Assembly (NCBI GenBank): GCA_037349105.1
Contig: JAYJMM010000079.1
Span: 620,001 to 684,000 of the forward strand
Direction of reading: 5' to 3'
Length of the DNA: 64,000 nucleotides
Source: Limnomonas spitsbergensis
Lineage: Eukaryota > Chlorophyta > Chlorophyceae > Chlamydomonadales
Positions 45,801 through 51,800 of this stretch are shown here, piece by piece. The notes beneath the pieces are model-generated. The model searched no databases and was not told the origin of the DNA. It saw only the letters and a program-made list of their open reading frames with translations. Position 1 is the stretch's first letter. Each line of letters begins with the position of its first letter. A program made the position numbers and the translations under genes.

Positions 45801-48800
45801 GAGCCCACGACCTGGGCGCGGAAGTGGGGAGCGGGTGAGAGCGGGGGGGGGGGGGATTACAGCTCCTGACGGGAGATGCCATATGCTCACGAGCCCACAA
45901 CTTGAGTGTAGGAGGGGAGGAAAGAAAACGGGGTGCGAGAGGTGCCTTAAGCACATAACATCTCACATGTCACGACCTCGCTCTCTCACACTTTCACATG
46001 AATTGTCGTGCCACCCAGACCTCATGTGTGCTCCTGCAGCCGCAACAGCCGCACCTAACACTTTCATCCTTCCATGTGATCACCATCCCACTCTTCCTCA
46101 CACCCTCACTTGCAGTATTGTGTAACCCAGCTTCTGATGCACATTGAGCATCACAGGCGCCATCGCTGCCACCACGGCCTCCTTTCACACTTACACTTAA
46201 GTGTGTTACCATACTCTCACTTGTTCTCGCACTCTTGCCTGCAGGGTCATGTTGCCTAGCTCCTGATGTACATACAGCCTCATGGACACTCTTGTCCCTG
46301 CAACAGCCACATTCCACACTTCTACAGTCATGACTGATCACACCCCCACTCTTCCTCACTCTCTCGCCTGCAGTGTCATGTTACCTAGCTGAGGTACATC
46401 CAGCCTCATGGACAATCTTGTCGCTGCAACAGCCACATTCCACACTTCCACAGTCATGACTGATCACACCCCCACTCTTTCTCAGACGCTCACCTGCAGA
46501 GTCATTTACCCAGCTGCTGATGCACATCCAGCCTCACATCACCGCAACAGCCACCTGTTGCACGTACTCCCATATTTCTGCACTCTCACTTTTTCACACT
46601 CTTTCAACTGCTGAATCATGCTACCCAGCCGTTGATGAACATCCAGCCTCACAATCCCTCCCATCACCGCAACAGCCACCTTTTGCAGGCACTCCCACAT
46701 TTCGCACTCTCACAATTTCTCACTCTTTCTCACTCTCGCACCTGCAGAGTCATGTTACCCAGCAGCTGGTGGACATCCAGCCTCGCGGGTGCTCCTGCCG
46801 AAGCAACCACGCGCTTCTCGATCAGCTCGACCAGCCGCCGAGCGCTACTGTCCATCAGACCAAGGTAGCCCTGCAGGCTGGCGGGGCTGAAGAAGGGCTG
46901 CCAGGCTCGGTGAAGCGTACGCCAGTCGTGCTCCCCGCGGGGTGGGACAGGGAAGGATGGGCGTATGGGTGTATGAATTTAGGGTTAGGGGGCTGTGAAG
47001 TTTTTTTGTGCTCCCTGCGGGGTTGGGTCGGTGAAGCGTACGCCAGTCGTGCTCCCTGGGGCGGGACGGGGAAGGATGGGCGTATGGGTGTATGAATTTG
47101 TGGTTAGGGGGTTAGGGTTTAGGGGTGTATGCATTTAGGGTTTGAGCGGGTTGGATGGGTTGGGTGAGTGCACCGTACGCCAGTCGTTCTCCCTGAAGAA
47201 AGACGGGGAAGGATGGGCGTATGGGTGTATGAATTTAAGGTTAGGGGGTTAGGGTTTAGGGGTGTATGCATTTAGGGTTTGGGCGGGTTGGATGGGTTGG
47301 GTGAGTGCACCTTACGCCAGTCGTTCTCCCTGAAGAAAGACGGGGAAGGATGGGCGTATGGGTGTATGAATTTAAGGTTAGGGGGTTAGGGTTTAGGGGT
47401 GTATGCATTTAGGGTTTGGGCGGGTTGGATGGGTTGGGTGAGTGCACCGTACGCCAGTCGTTCTCCCTGAAGAAAGACGGAGAAGGATGGGCTTATGGGT
47501 GCAAGGGTTGTGGGTTGGGAGGGTTGGGTGGGTTGGGTGAGTTGGGTGGGTTACGGGCTGGGTGGGTTGGGTGGGTTACGGGCTGGGTGGGTTGGGTGGG
47601 TGGGTTACGGGCTGGGTGGGTTGGGTGGGTTACGGGCTGGGTGGGTTGGGTGGGTTGGGTAGGGTGGGTGGGTTGGGTGAGTTGGGTGGGATGGGTGGGC
47701 TGGGTGGGTTGGGTGGGTTGGGTGGGTTACGGGCTGGGTGGGTTGGGTGGGTTGGGTAGGCTGGGTGGGTTGGGTGGGTTGGGTAGGCTGGGTGGGTTGG
47801 GTGGGTTGGGTGGGTTGGGTGGGTTGGGTGGGTTGCGGGCTGGGTGGGTTGGGTGGGTTGGGTAGGGTGGGTGGGTTGGGTGGGTTGGGTAGGGTGGGTG
47901 GGTTTGGGTGGGTTGGGTGGGCTGGGTGGGTTGGGTGGGTGCAGCGCGCGCCAGCTGTGCCCCCTGGGACGGGACACAGAAGGATGGGCGTACACGTGTA
48001 TGAATTTCCGTCGTTTTTCTGCTGCTCACTTACCTCCCCACCGCTCACACACTTCAAGTGGCCCTGGCTAAGTTAATCCCCTAAAGTCCGCAGATCTCCT
48101 AAGCGGAGTATACTCTTAAGCTTCCCCCTCCCCCTGTTGTCACTCCCCCATCCCCCCATAAAATCCCCAAAGCGGCAAAGCTCTTTAGCTGGTTAAATTC
48201 ACCCCCCCCCCCCGCCGAAAAACACCCATAGCTGAAAAGCTCTTCAGCTGGTCACCTTAGCCCCCCCGTATCGGTATAAGGTCAGATACTGCGGTAATAT
48301 AAATATTGCATAAGTGCGCTCGAATACTTTTATAAAATGCACAGCCACAAGCACCCAAAGCGCAAAAGCCTTACCTTGCCCTAAACACCCAAAGCGCAAA
48401 TGCCTCACCTTGCCCAAAACACCCAAAGCGCAAATGCCTCACCTAGCTGAGAACAGACCCTGGCTTGACACTTGCTTGGCTGTTCCAGTGAGCAAGCCGT
48501 TCAAGAATGCCTTCAAAGGGAGAGGTGGTATGACACAGAGCACGCTCTAAAACAAAAATTTCAAGGGTGAGCTGGCAAGAGATAGGCATACAGTAGAAGC
48601 TGTTGAAAAAATCGTATAAGCAGAATAGTGAGACGACACAAATCAGAGCGCTAGACGTTACATGTTCAGGGTTGGCGAGGTGGCAGGACATGGAGCAAGG
48701 TTGAAAAACGCGTTACAAGGGAGAGCTGGCAAGATGTAGCGGAAGCTGCTGGAGAGATCATGCAAAGAGAATGTTGAGGCAATAAATATCAGAGCTTTAG

Positions 48801-51800
48801 ACGTTATATGTTAAGGGTTGGCGAGGTGGCAAGACATGGAGCAAGCTGTTCAAGAACGTCAAAGCGAGAGGTGGCAAGACAAAGAGGAAGCTGTTGAAAA
48901 AATCTTCTAGGAGAATGGTAAGATGGTGAAAAAGAGAATGGTGAAAACGGATAATCGTGCAAAAAAAAAAAGTGGTGAATAAAACAGGTCGCTAGACTTT
49001 GCAGGATCTACGGTTCTGAGTGGCAGGGTGGCCAGTCATAGTCTCATAGAGCAAGGACTTAAAAGCATGCACACTAGGCAAACAGCAAATTGCCGAAAGA
49101 TGTGCTTAGTTGATGCACGAGGAGAGGTTTTAAAAAACAAATGATTGGGAATTAAGGGAGCACATGATACGGCCACAGCATGCGTGCAAGCCTGTCCCAT
49201 GTTGTCCCATGCGTGCATGCCTGTCCCGTTTTGTGTCATGCGTGCGAGCTTGTCCCATGTTGCCCCATGTGTGCTTGGTCTCGTATAGCCCATACGTGTC
49301 CCATGAAGGCCACAGGCTCATCATATTCTCAGTCCCATGCAGCAGTGGCGGAAGCAGGTCCTCCGGCATGACCACAAATCATTCTCTGATACCCCGGCGG
49401 CAGATCCGGTAAGCAGGGTCGATATGGATGTCCGGCATCCAATGCAAACGATAAAAGGGCTGTGAAGAGAGTGACTCTTTCTCCACACTGATTTCTACCA
49501 GCCCAGGTTGTGCACCAAGCACAGGATTGGCGCGAAAGAGCATGGCCAGAGTGTAGCTGACAAGTAGCTGCGCCACACACAAAAAAACGCCGCCATCCAA
49601 TGCTTGCTCTACACCCTTTACCCTCAAAGCGATCCACAATCCCTACGTGACACCCACCCCAGTGCTGTGCAATTGCGCAGTAATTCAATAATCTTGTAAG
49701 TAATTACGGTCCCTTGAGGGTTAAAGTAGCTGAATTTGATTGATATTTAGGTGGCTGAAACTCAGCTACATAAGTCAGCTACCGTGAGGACCTTAATTGG
49801 CACAGCACTGCACCCACCGCTCTCTCCATGCCTTTCATGCCCACGCTGTGAACGATATTGGGATCGGTGACCACAACGAGGGGAAACCGACCAAACCACA
49901 CCTGAAACGGAGAGCAGTTAAAGCAGTTGCGGCAGGAGGTAAAATGTACGAAGAGCAATTGAGGCACGAGATTTGTAAACTGTACAGTAGCAAGAAGAAT
50001 CGGGGGCTGAAGGCTGTCTGGGCTCAAGGCTGGGGAATTTTGGGCTAAAGATCTCCGACACGATATTGGGGTTGGTGACCACGATACGAGGCCACCGACC
50101 AAACCACACCTGAAGCAGAGAGCAGTTAAAGCAGTTGAGGCAGGAGGTAAACTGTACGATAGCAAGAAAAATCGGGGGCTGATGGCTGTCCGGGCTCGAG
50201 GCTGGGAATTTTTGGGCGAAAGGTCTCCGGTACAAATCGGCTATACAAAAAACAGTCCATGACTGCAACATGAATACGCATGACACGGTATTGAAAATGA
50301 CACCGGGATGCGAGGTGCAAATGTGGTATGTTATATCTCTTGCCATGGAGAAGCAGCAGTGTGGGCTCTGCCGACACCTCACCTGGTTTTGCCCCCCTGT
50401 TGTGTGCTTTAGGTTCTGGTCATTGTGGCTAGTTGCACCCCTGTTCGCTCTGCCTGGTCCTTTCGAAAAAAGCTGTGGGTGGTTGCGTTAATTTTGTAAC
50501 AAAAAAACAAACATGTGCGATTATGCTAATAAACCCCAAACAAAACCCCATCATCCCAAACCCTTCACCCTATATGATTCCAGAGCTGTCACGGTAACGG
50601 CGCGGATGTGGCTTCGGCCCAGGCTGCGCTGTTTCCTTAACTCTTACGCCGCCTACGAGGCGTAGCTTTCTTTATTTCATTGGGAGCTTTCTAGCCGATG
50701 ACCCACTTTGAAGACAGGCCCGTGCTTCTTGGTCATCTCCGAGTAGAGGGAGGGCACACCGTGCTTGATGATGTGTGGCAGGTGCCCAAGCAGCGCGTTG
50801 GGACTGGTGCCTGAGGAGGGCACGGCCGCACAACGAAGGGGTTTTATTCTTTTAGACCATCAATGCCGGCACTGTTCCAGAGTAGAGGGAGGGCATGCCA
50901 TACTTCATGATGTGTGGCAGGTGCCCTAGCAGCACATTAGGACTGGCACTTGAAAAGGGCATGAACGCACGACGGAGGCGTTTTTTCATCAAAAGAAACA
51001 CCGATATCAGTACCGGTGAACACCAGAACTTAGGTTTCAATCCCTTTGCCACCAGAACAATGTGCTGGGGAAGCCACCAGATGCAGGCCCAAGGAGATCT
51101 CAGACTTGACTTTTCCTTTGATTGCTCGGCTACATACGAGCTGTTTTTCAGCTACTCAACCCACCCCACCCGGCCTTCGACGGGAGGTACCGTGCCCAGC
51201 AGCCACGCTGCCTGGGCCGTTGTCTGTAGGCAGGTTTGACCCCAATGTTACCATCGGCGGCTTTTGCGGGGCAACTGCGGGAAAACAAACTGGGAGAGCA
51301 ACACCAGCCAGGAGGGAGTTCAGCCCTCTACCAGAAGCCCATGACAACTTCCGTCCTGTTCCCAAGCACGACACGACTTGGATTCAAATTTTGTGACGGG
51401 TGTCCTTGCAACACATTGGGACCATGGTAGCATGATACGGCGCAATACGGCACAGGTTCAGCCGGATTGTACTACCATAGTGCCACAATACAATACGACA
51501 CGGCTCGATACGGCACAGGTTCAGCCGGATTCTGCTACCATGGTTGGGAATTGGGACCAATGTTTATTTTTAAGTGCAACAGGCCTATTTGGTTCAACCT
51601 TGACCAGTTTATGGCTAGTGGCCGAAGTAAGAGGAAGAAAGAAAGCTACGCCCTATGAGGGCGTGGAGGTTAAGGAAACAGCGCAGCTTGGGGCCGTAGC
51701 CACATCCGCGCCGTTACCATGAGGCAAAAAGAAAGAAGCAAGGCCGAAGTAGCAGGGATCGCTACGCCAGCCCACCTCAGTCAGAAACTGATATGTTGCT

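Noticed and set aside
47416..48057. Gly/Leu/Trp or Pro/Thr/His-rich small proteins
   Set aside because: Both strands of the GGGTGGGTTG decamer array in a P450 intron.
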